A stretch of 64,000 nt of DNA from Cynocephalus volans (lineage: Eukaryota > Chordata > Mammalia > Dermoptera > Cynocephalidae). Position numbers and translations under genes: made by a program. Positions 46,226 through 58,799 of this stretch are shown here, in pieces. The notes beneath the pieces are model-generated. The model was given only the letters and a program-made list of their open reading frames with translations, was not told the DNA's origin and ran no database searches. Every line of letters begins with the position of its first letter. Positions within the stretch are counted from its first letter, which is position 1. Location: contig NC_084474.1 of NCBI RefSeq assembly GCF_027409185.1, forward strand, positions 9,107,382 to 9,171,381, given 5' to 3'.

Positions 46226-46949
46226 AGTAGGTGAGGATTTATTTTTGTTTATACTTGTAAAGTGTTATAGAGGAGAAGTAAAATTCCAGGTGGTTTTAAA
46301 CCCACTAGGAAATTGGGTAGCATAATTGTAACTTATACTAAATTTACTTTAAGGGACATGTATAACATCAGTTTGGATCTCCATGTAATGATATTTACAT
46401 TTCTAGGTGGCAGAAATAAAATTAAACTGATGGTTTATATACTGACCTGAAATGTCTCTGTGGTAAGGTACACATGCAGAATTTTGATACTCCTTGACTG
46501 TCCACTAGTTATGAAGGATGAGCCACATTACCTTGCTCTGCAGACTGTATAGTCTGAGCCATAGTGATTTACAGGAAAGAGATCTGACTTTCTTTTTCAG
46601 AGTCTGCTAAAAAACATCTATGTGATCCTGGATACTTTATAATCTCTAGACTCAGGATCTGTGTTCTTAGAATGTAGGGTTAGACATATGAAGGTGCTTC
46701 TAGTTATCATATTCTGTTATTATATTATTTGCTGTCTCTTAGTTTTTCTTCTAAATCTTCTCCAACAGTGGCTACTCCATGTGATTGCGCCCAAGGGACC
46801 AGTGTAAATATAGGTGTCCTGGCTTTCCTCACCTTCCTTGGGCTGTTGCTTCATACTAACACTTCCTCAGTGTGTTCACTCCCTTGCTCCCTTTGATGAC
46901 TATGTCATGCATACCCTCTGTCCATGAGTTCCCTAACATTCTCACTCCT
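46226..46949 (+). other. SNTG1 intron, unclassified
   Basis: A weak MIR-like phrase near 46620 ('gtgatcctggatactttata'). Otherwise nothing. Confidence 0.4.
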
Positions 46950-47700
46950 AGGTGATGACATTGCTTCCTGCTCCGTTGAGCAAAAGCAGCAGTGAAAACC
47001 ATGCTCCAACCACCATTTACATCCACCCTCTTGTGTCTTTATGTGCCTTTGTTCTCTCCCTTTCTAACACCATAAATGATCTGCCTTTCCTCCTACCTAA
47101 GGTCAAACCACCCAGCCATGCATGGAAGCCTGTCTCATCTGCTTTCTCAAGGGCACAGCGTGAGCAATTTTCCACTGTATGTGTTGCATCATCAAATTTT
47201 CCTTTTCTGCTAAATCATTCTGACCAGTGTGCAAGCAACTATAATTTCCCTTCATGCAAAAACAAAACAAAACAAACACTCTCTTGATCTGAAATTCTCC
47301 TCTCCTTTCTCTGCTCCTTCCCCAAGAGCAAAAAGTCCTTGAATGAGCCATTCTCATGGCTTCAGTAGTGACTAGACCTGAATTAATGTCTTGCCCTCTT
47401 CTGTTCTCTGAACTCCAGAGTTATATAATGCAACTCTCTATGCAGTATCTTCACTGGTAGGTCTGGTAGGCACTTCCAACTTAAACATGTTTAACTAAAG
47501 TGTAAACTTAGACATGTTAACCACACTGAGTTCTGGAATGTACTCCTGAAATCAGTTCCTGCTAGACTAAGTGCACATGTCGTCCTTCCAGTGGTGTAGG
47601 TCAGAACCCCCAGAATTGCTCTTTACTTCACTCTTGCATTCAAGCCATATGCAATCTATCAAATAGTCTTGTCAGCTTTCAGTCAAAAATACATCCAGGA
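46950..47700 (+). mobile_element. L2-type retrotransposon remnant
   Basis: 'aaagtccttgaatgagcca' and 'gaaattctcctctcctttctc', then further 3' 'cattcaagccatatgcaatc' and 'tcaaaaatacatccaggacc' follow the order of the L2 3' half. It is very old. Confidence 0.55.
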
Positions 47701-49060
47701 CCCCAGAACTCCTTCTTGTGGAAAAATGGAATAGAAGGCACGTGAGACTCTGAAAGGGACAGGGAGAGAGGCAGGCTAACTAGGGATTGCTGCAGCATGA
47801 CAGTGTGTTTGCTGGGATTTTGTGGCTTTATATATCCAAGCTTTGTTGTAGGAGAGGCCAAAAACCCAGAAATGCCAACAGGCCTGACCAAAGCCTTTCT
47901 CTTAAGTAAAAAGATCAAGAAAGAGGCAGCTTAGCACAACAATAAACTCTTCAAAAATAAATGCCCTACTCCAGCTAAATAACACACACACAAAAATGTG
48001 TCCTACTCCTACCCCCAGCAGCAAAGGCCACAGGGGAGCCTAGGTGCTCCCTTCAGGACGTTGCACTGCTTTTGCCCACATCCTCTGCCATGGTGGTGTC
48101 AGAGAAGGGTAACGAAGGGCAGGAGCTTTATCTCTACTGAACAAGCCCAACAACAACCCCCAATCCAGCACATCTGTGATGTCCGTGGAGACCATCCAGT
48201 TCCCTGAATTCAAATGTGTGCGATCAGAACTAGAAACCCAGATGCCATTCCACTGGGGATGTGTCAGAAGAGGCTTGGTTAAAAGTCAGGACTGTCACTT
48301 CAGCCCAGTGATCATGAGGCCATTCCACCACAGTGTCAATCGAGACCTCTCAGAGACCAGCACTTCTGCTCCTCCCAGCCAGAGCAGTATCAGTGGAGGC
48401 CTTTTGGGGAGGGGGAGTTCCCACCTTTGGTCAGCGGTAAGAAGGGAATTCTCACTGCGAATGCAAAGAGATAATTAACAGATGGCAAGTCTGAAATGAC
48501 ACATATATTAGGGTTATCTAAGAAGGATTTTGAAATAGCTGTCATAAAATTGGTTCATGCTAGTTACAAACATGTTTGGAACAAATGTTAAAATAGAAAG
48601 TCTTAGACAAAATCATGAAAACTATTAAACTGAAAAATACAATAACAAATAACTCAATGGATGGGCTCAACAGCAGAACGGAGAGGACAGAGAAAAGACT
48701 CAATTAACTTGAAGAGAAGGAGGTCAAGACTTATTACCCATTCTTAAAAGAAGAGAAAGATTGGACTGGCTAAAAGAAATCACCTGAGTCTCAGAGACCC
48801 ATGGGACTATAACAAAAGATCTAACATTTATGTCGTCACAGTCCCAAGAGAAGGGAAAGGTCAGAGCTCAAAGAGTACTTGAAGAAATGATGGCTGAAAA
48901 CTTCCAAAAAATTATTGGCACCAATAGCCAGTGATTAGTTATGTATTGCCTAAAGCAGAACCACAGAGATACATTCAAAATCAGTATAGGTAAGTTAGAA
49001 CGTAACTTGAAGAAAATGCTCAAGTAATATACAGGAAGACAGAAAAAGGAAATGAAGAAA
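47701..49060 (+). mobile_element. Old L1M, ORF1-like region
   Basis: L1M text in sense orientation with ORF1-type features: 'attctcactgcgaatgcaaa', 'ggatgggctcaacagcaga', 'gaagaaatgatggctgaaaa' and 'cttccaaaaaattattggc'. The longest frame (48176-48478, 100 codons) shows no clear coiled coil. Heavily decayed. Confidence 0.55.
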
Positions 49061-49654
49061 TGAAGAAAAAAGAGAATATAAAAATAAAATACAATGTCAG
49101 AATTTATATATCAATTATTAGATTAAATATAATGTATTTATTTTTAATTGGCCTAAATTCAGAAATTAAAAGACCGAGATGGCACAGTAAATTAAAAAAA
49201 AAAAAAAAAAAAAGAAAAGAAATTCCTCTTTTTGTTGTCTAAAAGGAACTTACATAAAATATAATGGTATAAATAGGTTAAAAGTAAAAGGATGGAAAAA
49301 ATAATCAACATACCATTTATGAAAATAAGAAAAGAAAGATTGGCTATATTAACATAAGATAAAGTAAATTGTAGACCAAAAAAAAATACCAGGGTTAGAG
49401 AGGTACATTCCATAGCAATAAAAGGATCAGTCCATTAAAAAGATATGGCAATCTTAAATGTGTATAGACCAAAGATCAGAGCTGAATAATCATGAGTACT
49501 GAAAGAGAAAAAGAGAAATCTAGAATTATACTTGACTTCAACATCCTTTTTCAAAAATTGATAGAACGGCTAGGGAAAAAATGAACAATATAGATGAACT
49601 CAAAACACCAGCAAAAAACTGGATCTAATGAAAATTTCTAGAATATACAACAGA
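49061..49654 (+). mobile_element. Old L1M, ORF2 5' part
   Basis: Sense text such as 'attagattaaatataatgta', 'cagtccattaaaaagatatg' and 'gaacaatatagatgaactc'. A poly(A)-like run at about 49192-49214 interrupts it. It continues after the SINE at 49830. Confidence 0.6.
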
Positions 49655-49657
49655 TTA

Positions 49658-49697
<40 letters not shown>

Positions 49698-49829
49698 TCT
49701 TTTTTTCGTGACCGGCACTCAGCCAGTGAGTGCACTGGTCAGTCCTATATAGGATCCGAACCCGCGGCGGGAGGGTCGCCGCGCTCCCAGCGCAGCACTC
49801 TACCAGGTGCGCCACGGGCTCGGCCCTAC
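49655..49829 (-). mobile_element. CYN-type SINE, CpG-rich copy
   Basis: On the minus strand: 'agggccgagcccgtggcgca', 'gctgggagcgcggcga', the B box 'gcgggttcggatcc' (about 49763-49750), 'tatataggact' and 'gctgagtgccggtcacg', then poly(A) of about 37. CpGs are still intact, unlike the other copies, so it is young. The flanking 'tacaattttt' on both sides is its target duplication. Confidence 0.8.
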
Positions 49830-49981
49830 AATTTTTTTTAAAAAAGAGAAAATTTATTAAGATAGAACATATTTTGAGCCATAAAAGTAAAAAAAAAAAT
49901 AAACAATTTTAAAAGAATGGATGTTGCACACCATGTGTTCTCTGACTATAATTGAATTCAACTTGAAATCAATAACATGCA
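49830..49981 (+). mobile_element. Old L1M ORF2, middle piece
   Basis: Short L1M stretch between two SINEs ('tctgactataattgaattc', 'aacttgaaatcaataaca'). Confidence 0.55.
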
Positions 49982-50125
49982 GGCTGGCAGGTTAGTTCAG
50001 TTGTTTAGAGTGCTGTGTTGATAACACCAAAGTCAAGGGTTTGGAGTCCCAAATAACCAGCTACCAAAACAATAATAATAACAACAACAACAACAACAAC
50101 AACAACAACCACAGCAGCAGCAACA
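49982..50125 (+). mobile_element. tRNA-Ile-like SINE with (AAC)n tail
   Basis: 'ggctggcaggttagttcag', 'ttgataacaccaaagtcaag' and 'gggtttggagtccc' (decayed B box), followed by an 'aacaacaacaac' run at about 50080-50115. Confidence 0.7.
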
Positions 50126-51339
50126 ACAGCAACAGTAAACAGATAAGAAGAAAATCTCCAAACACTTAAAAACCAATCAACACAATTCTAAATTATTCAG
50201 AAGTGAAAAGATATGCCTCAATGGAAATAAAAAAATACATTGAACTGAATGAAAATGAAAATTACAACATATCAATATTTATGAGATGCAGCTAAAGCAG
50301 TATTGAGAGAAATTACATGCATAGATTAGAAATGAAATATCTCAAATAAAGTTCCACCTCAAGAACTTAGAAAAAGAAGAGCAAAACAAATGCAAAGTGA
50401 GAAGAATAAAGGAAGTAATAAATATAATAACATAAATCAGTAAAAGGAAAACAGAAAATAGGTAGAGGAAATAAATAAAACAAAAACATGGTTTATCAAA
50501 AAGATCAGTAAAATTGAGAAACCTCCAGCAAGGCTGACAAAGAAAAAAGACTGCAGGTACAAATTACTAATATTAGGAATAAAACAGGGGATATCACTAT
50601 AGACCCTCTGGGCATCAAAAAGAAAATAAAATAATATTATGAGCAACTCTATACACATAGGTTTAAAAAATTGGCTGTAAAGGACCAATTTCTCAAGCTA
50701 CTACAACTCACCTAATGTGAAATAGGTTATTTTACTTACCTTATGATTATTAAGGAAATTAAATTTGTAATGAAAAAACTTCTAAAAAAGAAAAGAAGTC
50801 TCCAGATCCAGGTTGCTTTGCTACAGAATTCTACCAAATATTTTAAGAATTTATAACAATTCTATCACTACAACCCAATATTCTTCATGAATATAAACAC
50901 AAAAATTCTTAATGAAAGATTAGAAAAAGAATTCGGCAAGATATAAAAGTAATTATATACTATGGTCAAGTGGGGTTTTTATTCCAAGGTTGCAAGGCTG
51001 TTTTAAAATTTGAAAAACAATAAATGAAATCAATTTATGATAATAAGATAAAAATCTCAGCAAATCAGTAATAGAGAGGAACTTCTGCAAATTTTTAAAG
51101 AACATCTACAAAAATCTACAGATAACACAATACCCAATACTGAAAGGTAGAATACTTTTCCCTTAAGTTTGGGAATAGGGCAAGGATGTCTGCTCACACC
51201 ACTGCTATTCTACATCATGCTCAACTCACTAGCCAGTGCAATAAGGCAAGACAAGGGAATAAAATGCATAAAGATCAGAAAGGAAGAAATAAAGCAGTTC
51301 ATTTTTGCAGACAACCTGGTTGTCTACATGAAACATATT
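50126..51339 (+). mobile_element. Old L1M ORF2, RT part, truncated
   Basis: Sense L1M: 'tctccagatccaggttgctt', 'gaattctaccaaata', 'gggcaaggatgtctgctcac', then MGIGQGCLLTPLLF and the catalytic box at 51304-51315 reading FADN. L1 text ends just after YMKH at about 51338, where it meets an L2. Confidence 0.75.
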
Positions 51340-52062
51340 TTCATATCTAGCCATTTCTCTTCATCTCTTCTGCTAACACCCTGCCCCAAGCCACCACCAC
51401 TTCTCACCATGATTATTGCAATAGCCTTCAAATTGGTCCCCCCAATTCCATCATTGTCCATCTCCCACTGCTCTCCAATAGTCTATTCACCACATAAGTG
51501 TTAAAATGTCCTTTTAAAACGTACTTCAGACTGAATTATTCCTGTGTTCAAAATCCTACCCTGGTGTTTTATGTCACAGACTCATGCCAGCCTAATGATA
51601 TGCCCTCAAGACCTGATGCTGGACAACTCCTCTTGCCCTTACCTTTCTGATGTCTTCCACCATTTTCTTCACTTTTCTCTGGGCTTGAGAGACAGTGGCC
51701 ATTTTATTTCCTGAGTGTACCAGGTGACTTTCATCTAAGTACCATTGCACTCAGTAATCCCCAATTCCAGAATATCCTTCATCCATGTATCTGCATGGCT
51801 TATTCCTCCCTCACCAAAATTAGTTCTGTGCTCAGATGTTATCGTCTCAAAAAGGCCCTCTTTCATTGCTGTCAAATTCCACTCTCTTGTATTACTTTTC
51901 TCTAGATTACTTATTATCACTAGTCTCTCCCCCGCTGGAATGTGAACACCTACGAGGCAGGACGTTTTTATCTGTTTTGTTCTCTGTTGTATCTATAGTA
52001 GGTAAAACTGCTAGTATATAGTCCGCCCCTCAACAACTATAAAAACAATCAAACAAACAAAA
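51340..52062 (+). mobile_element. L2 3' end
   Basis: Clear L2 order: 'ttattgcaatagccttcaaa', 'ttggtccccccaattcc', 'aatcctaccctggtgt', 'aaaaaggccctctttc', 'ctggaatgtgaacacctac' and 'ttgttctctgttgtatct'. Confidence 0.85.
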
Positions 52063-53538
52063 AAACCCTCTAATTTCTCCTGACTTTGAATTCTGTATAT
52101 AAACTACAATTATCTTTTCATTGTCCATTTCCAAATGTTCATTAACTCACTCATTTTTTTTTGCCTTTCACATGACTATAAAGTCTTTAGTTTTTAACTT
52201 GTTTACTTCTTATACTTTCCTGTTATGTTTTTGCCAAAGAGCATTCAGAACTATCCATCCTTGGGCCACAGCAGAAAAACGCTATCCCACAGAGAAAGGT
52301 GATTATACACACACGGAAGGCATCTCCAGGTCAGGTGAAGAAAGGGTGTCCATCGTAGGGATCGGATAGTTAAGGCTCAGCACATGAAGCAGAGCTCAGC
52401 AGTTCGAGCAAATCTATACATAAAGTTTAAGAGAGGCATATTAGATATATAAAAGAAAACAATGTGGAAACTGGCAGAAATTTGATGGGATGAGAGATAA
52501 CTGACAGTCACAGAAGGCTAAAATTAGAATGCCTGAAATGGGATTGGAGAGCCAACATGAAGTGGTCAAATCCCAAACTTCAAATGATGAAAGGGCTCAA
52601 AGAACTGGAAGTCCAAGGTTCTTTTGAAGTTTTGGATTCAGGAATGGGCTAAAGATAGAGAGACTGACTGAACCTTTGTTTGCATTTTTAGAAAACTCTC
52701 TATCTCCTGCCATAGTCCGTTGACCCTCCTTCCCCAGCCTCTGGCCCTAACAGTAAATAAATGTGACATTTGCATTTGAAGTTGGTGAATCAGAGGCTCT
52801 GGGAACATGGCCCAGGTGAGGCTGTGATGAAAGAATTAAAGTTAGTGAGATGAAGAGATGAGTATTGAGATGCCCCAGCCACCTTCCCTTCCCATCACTC
52901 CTCGCCTGGAATATGGCAGCTGGTTTGCAGGTTCTTGGCAGGTAAATGGAAGATTCTGCTCAGAAAAAAGACAATTTCAAGAGAAAACCTGTACAGATAT
53001 TGACATTCGGAAGTTCCTCAACTCACTCCGCCAAAATCTGTAAGATGCAGAATTAAAATTTGATATTGTACGACTGTATACAGCTTCCACTATTATTTTT
53101 ATGCCATGCATGAATGAGTGGTAAGGGATCACTAGTTAACAAACCGAAGGAGTCAAATAAGAAGAAAAGTAGACATAGAGCCAGAAAACAGCCTACACAG
53201 AGGAGAGGTGACACAAATTCCTAGGAAGGGTCAAATAGAAGTCTTGGGTGACAGTCGTGTAGCATGCCTACAACTCAGCTAGCACATATTGAAACAGAAG
53301 GGTGTATGGGTTCAAGAGAGAGGTAGTCAGATTTTTCAATCACATAATTGAAAACATTATTGTGTGTTTGCCTTTACTGAGAGGATTTTACCACTTTGTC
53401 AAGTTTGGGAATTGATTTTATGATGTGTAAACAGAAAACAGGAAAAATTTTAAAAGGCATTTATGAACTTCAGTAAATGCAAAAAATTGTGCAAGATTTG
53501 AATGTGATTATGGTATATTCATTGGCTCAGGTGTGAAT
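52063..53538 (+). other. SNTG1 intron, unclassified
   Basis: Mixed composition. A 61-codon + frame at 52858-53043 has no splice or domain support. No repeat recognised. Confidence 0.4.
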
Positions 53539-53585
53539 TGTTAGGTTTGGCGAGATGGAGGAAAGGGAGGGAGGGAGGGGGGGGG

Positions 53586-53626
<41 letters not shown>

Positions 53627-53905
53627 CATGAACCAGGCACTATTTCAGTTAGGCAGCTTTATTCCACCAACATGGAGGGGACACTGAGTCAGATCAGTTC
53701 CCCCGAAAAAAAGGAAAGCAGGAGGTTTATAAGACATTGAAGGAGGGATCTGGCAGAGTAATGGACAATTTCAAAATCAGTGGTATGCGAGGTGACACAG
53801 CCCTTGTGGTCTGAAAACATCTGGTCAGTTAGGGCGTAGGCTTCTGAAGCATTCCTTCCCTTCCAGCCCCTTCCGATTGCCTTAAGCTGGCCCTGAGACC
53901 TAATA
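53539..53905 (-). mobile_element. Solo LTR with internal (GA)n expansion
   Basis: The + strand begins 'tgttaggtttggcgagat'. Read on the minus strand it holds TATAAA at 53731-53726, AATAAA at 53663-53658 about 68 bases later, 'ctgcctaactgaaatagtgc', then a CT tract and the terminal 'aaacctaaca'. This is the order U3, R, U5. The 5' limit is uncertain. Confidence 0.65.
53555..53628. repeat. GGGA/GA microsatellite inside the LTR
   Basis: 'gagggagggagg', a run of 12 or more G, then about 40 bases of GA. Confidence 0.95.
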
Positions 53906-54539
53906 TGAATAATATTTAAAAGTAATTATTATGTAAACATTGAATTCTGACTCACTAAATCTATAACTATCTCTACAGGTGGAAGTGGGTTAGAAGAAGT
54001 GTATGTATATAGAATTATATAGAAGAAATTATCTTTATTTTTTGTTTTAGCAGATATACCATCTTAAAATGGAAGATGGGGAAATCACAAGACAAGGATG
54101 TTATTTAGAAATGTGAAATGAATCACGAGAAGAAATGGTAACAAATTTGCCTCTGGGCAGGGGAATTCTGATTGGGCATATGTGCAGGAAAGGATGCTTT
54201 ACTTATTGTTAATGTATGACTTGTAGAACTATTAGACTTAAAATTATACACATTTGTTACTTTAATACAAACAAAACTTAAATATTAAAGAAAAAGCCAA
54301 TTAAGTAAAAGAACAGTCACTAACTCTACTGGTGAAGAATGAAGAGAGGAGGGTAACATTTGGGTCAGGGAGACAGACCATTTAGGGGAAAAAGTAGGAG
54401 TGCCATAAACCAGGGGTGATAGAGAAAACTAGACAAATTCTTAGATCCCAGTTGTTATTTTCCATTCTTTTGTGAGTCAGTGCATTTATAAGCATATAAT
54501 ACAGTGTCTGGAATGCACAAGTCTTCACTCAATTTAATT
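53906..54539 (+). other. SNTG1 intron, unclassified
   Basis: AT-rich; nothing recognised. Confidence 0.4.
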
Positions 54540-55560
54540 TCCTTCATTTAAAAAAATAGTTTGTTTTTTAAAACAGCTATAGATTTACAGAAAAAAATGG
54601 CAAAGATTGTAGAAAGATATACCATATTATTAACTTACCCTATTATTAACAGACTTACCCTATTATTAACATCTTGCATTAATATGGTAAATCAGTTACA
54701 GTGTATGAACAAATTCTGATATGTAAGTTTTAACTACAGTTCATAGCATATTCATATTTCCTTAGTTTTCACCTACTGTTCATGTTTAGTCCTCAAGTCT
54801 CCTTACACCCCTCTTAGCTGTGATGGTTTCTAAGACTTCTCTTGCTTTTGATGAACTTAGCAGTTCTGAGGGGTACTGGTCAGGTATTTGTACCCCGATG
54901 GATGCCCCTCTGTTTGTTTTTCTGATATTTTTCTCATGATAAGACTGAAGTTATGTGTTTTGGGGGAAAGATCACAGAGGGAAACTGCCAGTGTACTCCC
55001 TTCATATCAGAAGTGTATGTGATCACATACTGCCCATGTCAAACTTGATCAGCTGCCTGAGTAGTGTTGTTAGGTTTCTGAACTGTACTTGGGAGTACAC
55101 AGCCCACATTTGAGGAGTGGGAAGTTATATGTTCCCTGCTTAAGGACAGAGTATCTACATAAATTATTTGGAATTCTTCTTTAGGGGGATTTGTCTATTC
55201 TTCCCCATTTCCTTATTTACTCAATCGTTTCTTTGTATCAGTGAGGACTCATGAATATTTATGCATGGTACTGTAATACAACACACCTTCATTATGTTTT
55301 TCAAATGGTTTCAGCATTGCTCATTGATGTTTCTTTTATTTGGCTTCTGGGCCCCTTTGACATGCCCCATCAGTGGGGGATTTTTTTAACATTTCTTACT
55401 TCTGACACTGCAAGGTGCTCCAGGCTCATCTTTTACCTTTCCTGCCCTAAGCCTAATGTTAGCCATTTTTCAAAGAGCTGTGGTTCATTTTATTGGAAAA
55501 TGGTATTAGAAAGAAAGGACTCTGGCCCTAGGCATACTGGTTACTACCTAGGGTGTGTTT
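54540..55560 (-). mobile_element. L1M 3' UTR, antisense
   Basis: 'aaaacagctatagatttaca', 'catcttgcattaatatgg', 'gtcctcaagtctccttacac', 'ataaattatttggaattctt' and 'tgctccaggctcatctttt' follow the antisense order of an L1M 3' region. A small tandem repeat 'cttaccctattattaac' occurs at about 54634-54670. Confidence 0.7.
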
Positions 55561-56689
55561 TCATCACATTACGTTGGGTGAAGTAGGATGAACCAGACAC
55601 GGAAAAAGAGAGAAAAACTGGAGAGGGCTTTGCAGCTTTGTCACTCACAGTCCCCTGAAGGGAACACAGCATACCACAGAAAGGCCACTCAGAGAACGTT
55701 CCAGGGTCAGTCACAAGACAGAAAGAGGGAGAACTCTGGGCAAGAGCCATTACTGCGATTTCCCTGAGAGGGAGCAGGGAAGGCAGCAAGAAAGATGGTT
55801 GGACTGGCTGGTCAGAATGGTTCCAGTGTCACTCTGGGGTACATGGACTTTTTCTAGTTGTCTAGTGCCTGACCCTGGAGTGATTAGGGCAGGTGAATAT
55901 TGTTCCATAGTGATACCTCAGTCAGGGAGGTATTTGGGGGTGTGGGCTTAATTGGTTACTCAGAAAGAGGAACTGACCAGCCTCTAGCCAGGACCTCAAA
56001 ATTGGGTCAAAACAGTACTTTAAAAAACTGTATTACAGGATGTCATTTCTTTCAGGCTCTCGTAGCTGGAAAAACAAAAATATATATTTTTGTGGGTAGG
56101 AAATTTTCTACATATACATGTATAAATATCTCACTAAAAGCAAAAATCAAGGTGAATGATTAATATTACTGTAATTCCCCTCTAATTCAGCATTATGCAA
56201 AGGTGACTATTACAACTGTTATTTAATAATAATCTAAAATTGCAAGCCAATTCTACAAAGTAGAATATTAAACATTCTAAAACATAAACACAATTATTAT
56301 TAATTATTATTAGTATCAATATTTACAAATGTTATAAATCTTTCTTTGAAAACTGGATCATTGAAGACACTATGGAAGGAAACAGTAGATACTAATACAA
56401 ATATTTAAGTATATTTTCACGTAATAATTCAAATATATTCTAGAGCAAAAAGCTCACTCGAATGTTCTTTCTCTAATATGCCAAGAGGCCTTGTTGGTAC
56501 AACCTATTCAAACATAATTCGTTAGATGATTTAAAGTTATTGGAACTTTGTTTCATGCAGCCTTTTAAATACATATTTGTCTGAATCAATTAGAAGTCTC
56601 AAGGCAGAGTTCTCAGTTAAGGAAACAGTAGATTAGACAAAAGTAAACACTATCCTAATAAGTGTTAAGGCATGGGAGGCAGAACAGAG
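55561..56689 (+). other. SNTG1 intron, unclassified
   Basis: A minus frame of 81 codons (55789 down to 55544) has no domain. 55700-56000 may be a very old repeat; I cannot name it. Confidence 0.4.
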
Positions 56690-56850
56690 CAGGGACCAAA
56701 CACATGGACAGTGGCTCACAGCACCCGCACCTCAACCCAGAGGCCTCACCACTAACTGACCTTGGCCAAGTGACTCAAAATCACTGTGCCTCTGTTTACC
56801 CTATAGATGGCGATCATTTGCAAGAATAAATTGTAAAGACATTAACATTT
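56690..56850 (+). mobile_element. MIR element
   Basis: 'cctcaccactaactgacctt', 'ggccaagtgactcaaaatca' and 'gtgcctctgtttacc' are MIR core phrases. Confidence 0.8.
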
Positions 56851-57299
56851 CAGTTTTTTTAAGTGGTGAGGAAAAAAAAGTAGAATTATGCAATTCCCAA
56901 TTCTCTGCAAAGCTAAACAGGAAATATTTAAATTCCAAACAGTTCCCATTGTCTAACCACCATCAAGTTAGTTAAGAAGGAGCTGCAATGAACAACATTT
57001 CCCAGTTGGCTTCGGGGGCTGCTGGCCTCCTTTCTCTCTACCATGCCTCTAGCAAGAGAATAAGGACCCCCAGGAACTTGCCAAGGAAAGAAAGCAAAGG
57101 GAACAGAGCAGGATACCCCAGAAGTGCTGTAAATGTGATCTTTAAAAGAACCCATAAGAAAAGCACCTGTTCTTGTAATTTATTCTCTTTAATTACTTAG
57201 GTTTTAATGAAATTTTCTAGGAAGGTGGGTTTAATGCCTGAGCCTTCCAAGAAGGAATGTTATTGCTTCTTTAGAACCAAGGACTTCTAAATTGTAAAT
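56851..57299 (+). other. SNTG1 intron, unclassified
   Basis: Nothing recognised. Confidence 0.4.
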
Positions 57300-58530
57300 G
57301 ACATGCTCATTTAAAATAGTATCAAAAAACCAAAATACTTAGGAATGAACTTAACAAAATTGCAAAACATATACTCTGAAAACTGAAAAACATGAGTGAA
57401 AGAAATTAAAGATGACCTAAATAAATTGAAAGACATTCTATTTTTTATACGTTAAAATGCTTAATAATATTATTGGTAATATAATAATGATCCCAAGTTG
57501 ATCTGCATATCAACCCATGTCAAAATCCCAGCTAATTTCTTTTCAGGAATAGACAAGATGATCCTAAAATTTAATGGAAATGCAAGGGAAATAGCCAAAA
57601 CAATCTTGAGAAAGAAGAAAAGAGTTAAGATTTCACATTTTGTGATTTCAAAATTTACTATGGTTAAGCAGTAATCCAGAGAGTGTGGTACTGGCATAAG
57701 GATAGACATACAGAGCAATAGAATAGAACTGAGCATCTGGAAATAAACTCTTACATTTATAGTCAATTCATTTTCAGTACTGGTGCCAAGACCAATGGGA
57801 AAAGAATTGTCTCTTTAGCAAACAGTGCAGGGACAACTGGACATCCACATGCAAAACAATGAATTTGGACATCTATCTCACACCATATACTTATTAATTC
57901 AAAAGAAATTAAAACTATAAAACTCTTAGAAGAAACATAGGTGTAAAACATTGTGACATTGGATTAGGCAATGGTTTTGTAAATGTGACTCCAAAAGCAC
58001 AAACAACACACACAAAAAATAGATAAACTGGACATCATTGAAATTAAAAACTTCTCTGCTTCAAAGGACACTATCAAAAAATGAGAAGACAACAAGAAAA
58101 ACAGGAGAACATTTTTGTAAATCATAAATCTGATAAGAAACATGTCTAGAAAATGTAAAAAGAAAAAAAAAGAAAAAAACTTCTTGAAACAGTAATAAAA
58201 AGGTTAGTCAAAAAATGGCCAAAGAATTTGAATAGACATTTCTCTAAAAAAGGTGTGTAAATGGTCAGTAAGAAAATAAAAAGATGCCATCGGGGAAATG
58301 CGTATTAAAACCACAGTGAGGTGCTACTTTATCCCCATTAGGATGGCTATCACATAAAAGGTGGATAACAACAAGGGTGAGTGGAGATATGGGAATCCTC
58401 ATGCTGTCGTTGGAGATGTAAAAATGAGGCAGCTGCCTTGGAAAGCAGTCTGAAAGTTCCCAATTCCACCTCCTGGTAGATACTCAAGACAAATGAACAC
58501 ATATATCTACATACACCTCTCTCAGCACTG
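57300..58530 (+). mobile_element. Old L1M ORF2 3' part (sense)
   Basis: 'aaatacttaggaatgaactt', 'atggaaatgcaagggaaata', 'gtggtactggcataagga', 'aaagcacaaacaacaca' and 'gccatcggggaaatgcgtat' give the normal order of the ORF2 C-terminal half. Multiple stops. Confidence 0.8.
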
Positions 58531-58799
58531 GACAGATCATCTAGGCAAAAAATCAACATAGTAACTGTGACTGTTTCAGAAGGAGAGAAGAAATCTAGGG
58601 CTATCAGAGGTGGGAAGGGGGATAGAGAAGGTGATGGAGAGAGATTGGATAGGGGGCATAAAGAAGAAGTATGATTTGTAATAATATATATGCTAATAAT
58701 ATTGATTTGATCAACATAGTCAACATTGAACTCCCAAACTATGTATAATCATAATTGATTCAATAAAAACAACAACAACAAAATGTGTTCATATACTGT
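58531..58799 (+). mobile_element. Probable L1 3' end joined to the preceding fragment
   Basis: 'gacagatcatctaggcaaaa' resembles the L1 endonuclease region. It is followed by a G-rich UTR-like stretch and an A-rich terminus with 'ttcaataaaaacaacaacaa', a poly(A)-signal-bearing end. The order is rearranged relative to an intact L1. Confidence 0.4.

Noticed and set aside
46952-47287. 111-codon + frame as a gene
   Set aside because: The region matches the order of an L2 retrotransposon and the frame has no domain.
50080-50115. CRISPR-like or tandem coding repeat
   Set aside because: It is the (AAC)n tail of a SINE; the genome is mammalian.
55251-55586. 111-codon + frame as a gene
   Set aside because: It falls in antisense L1M 3' UTR sequence; no splice context.
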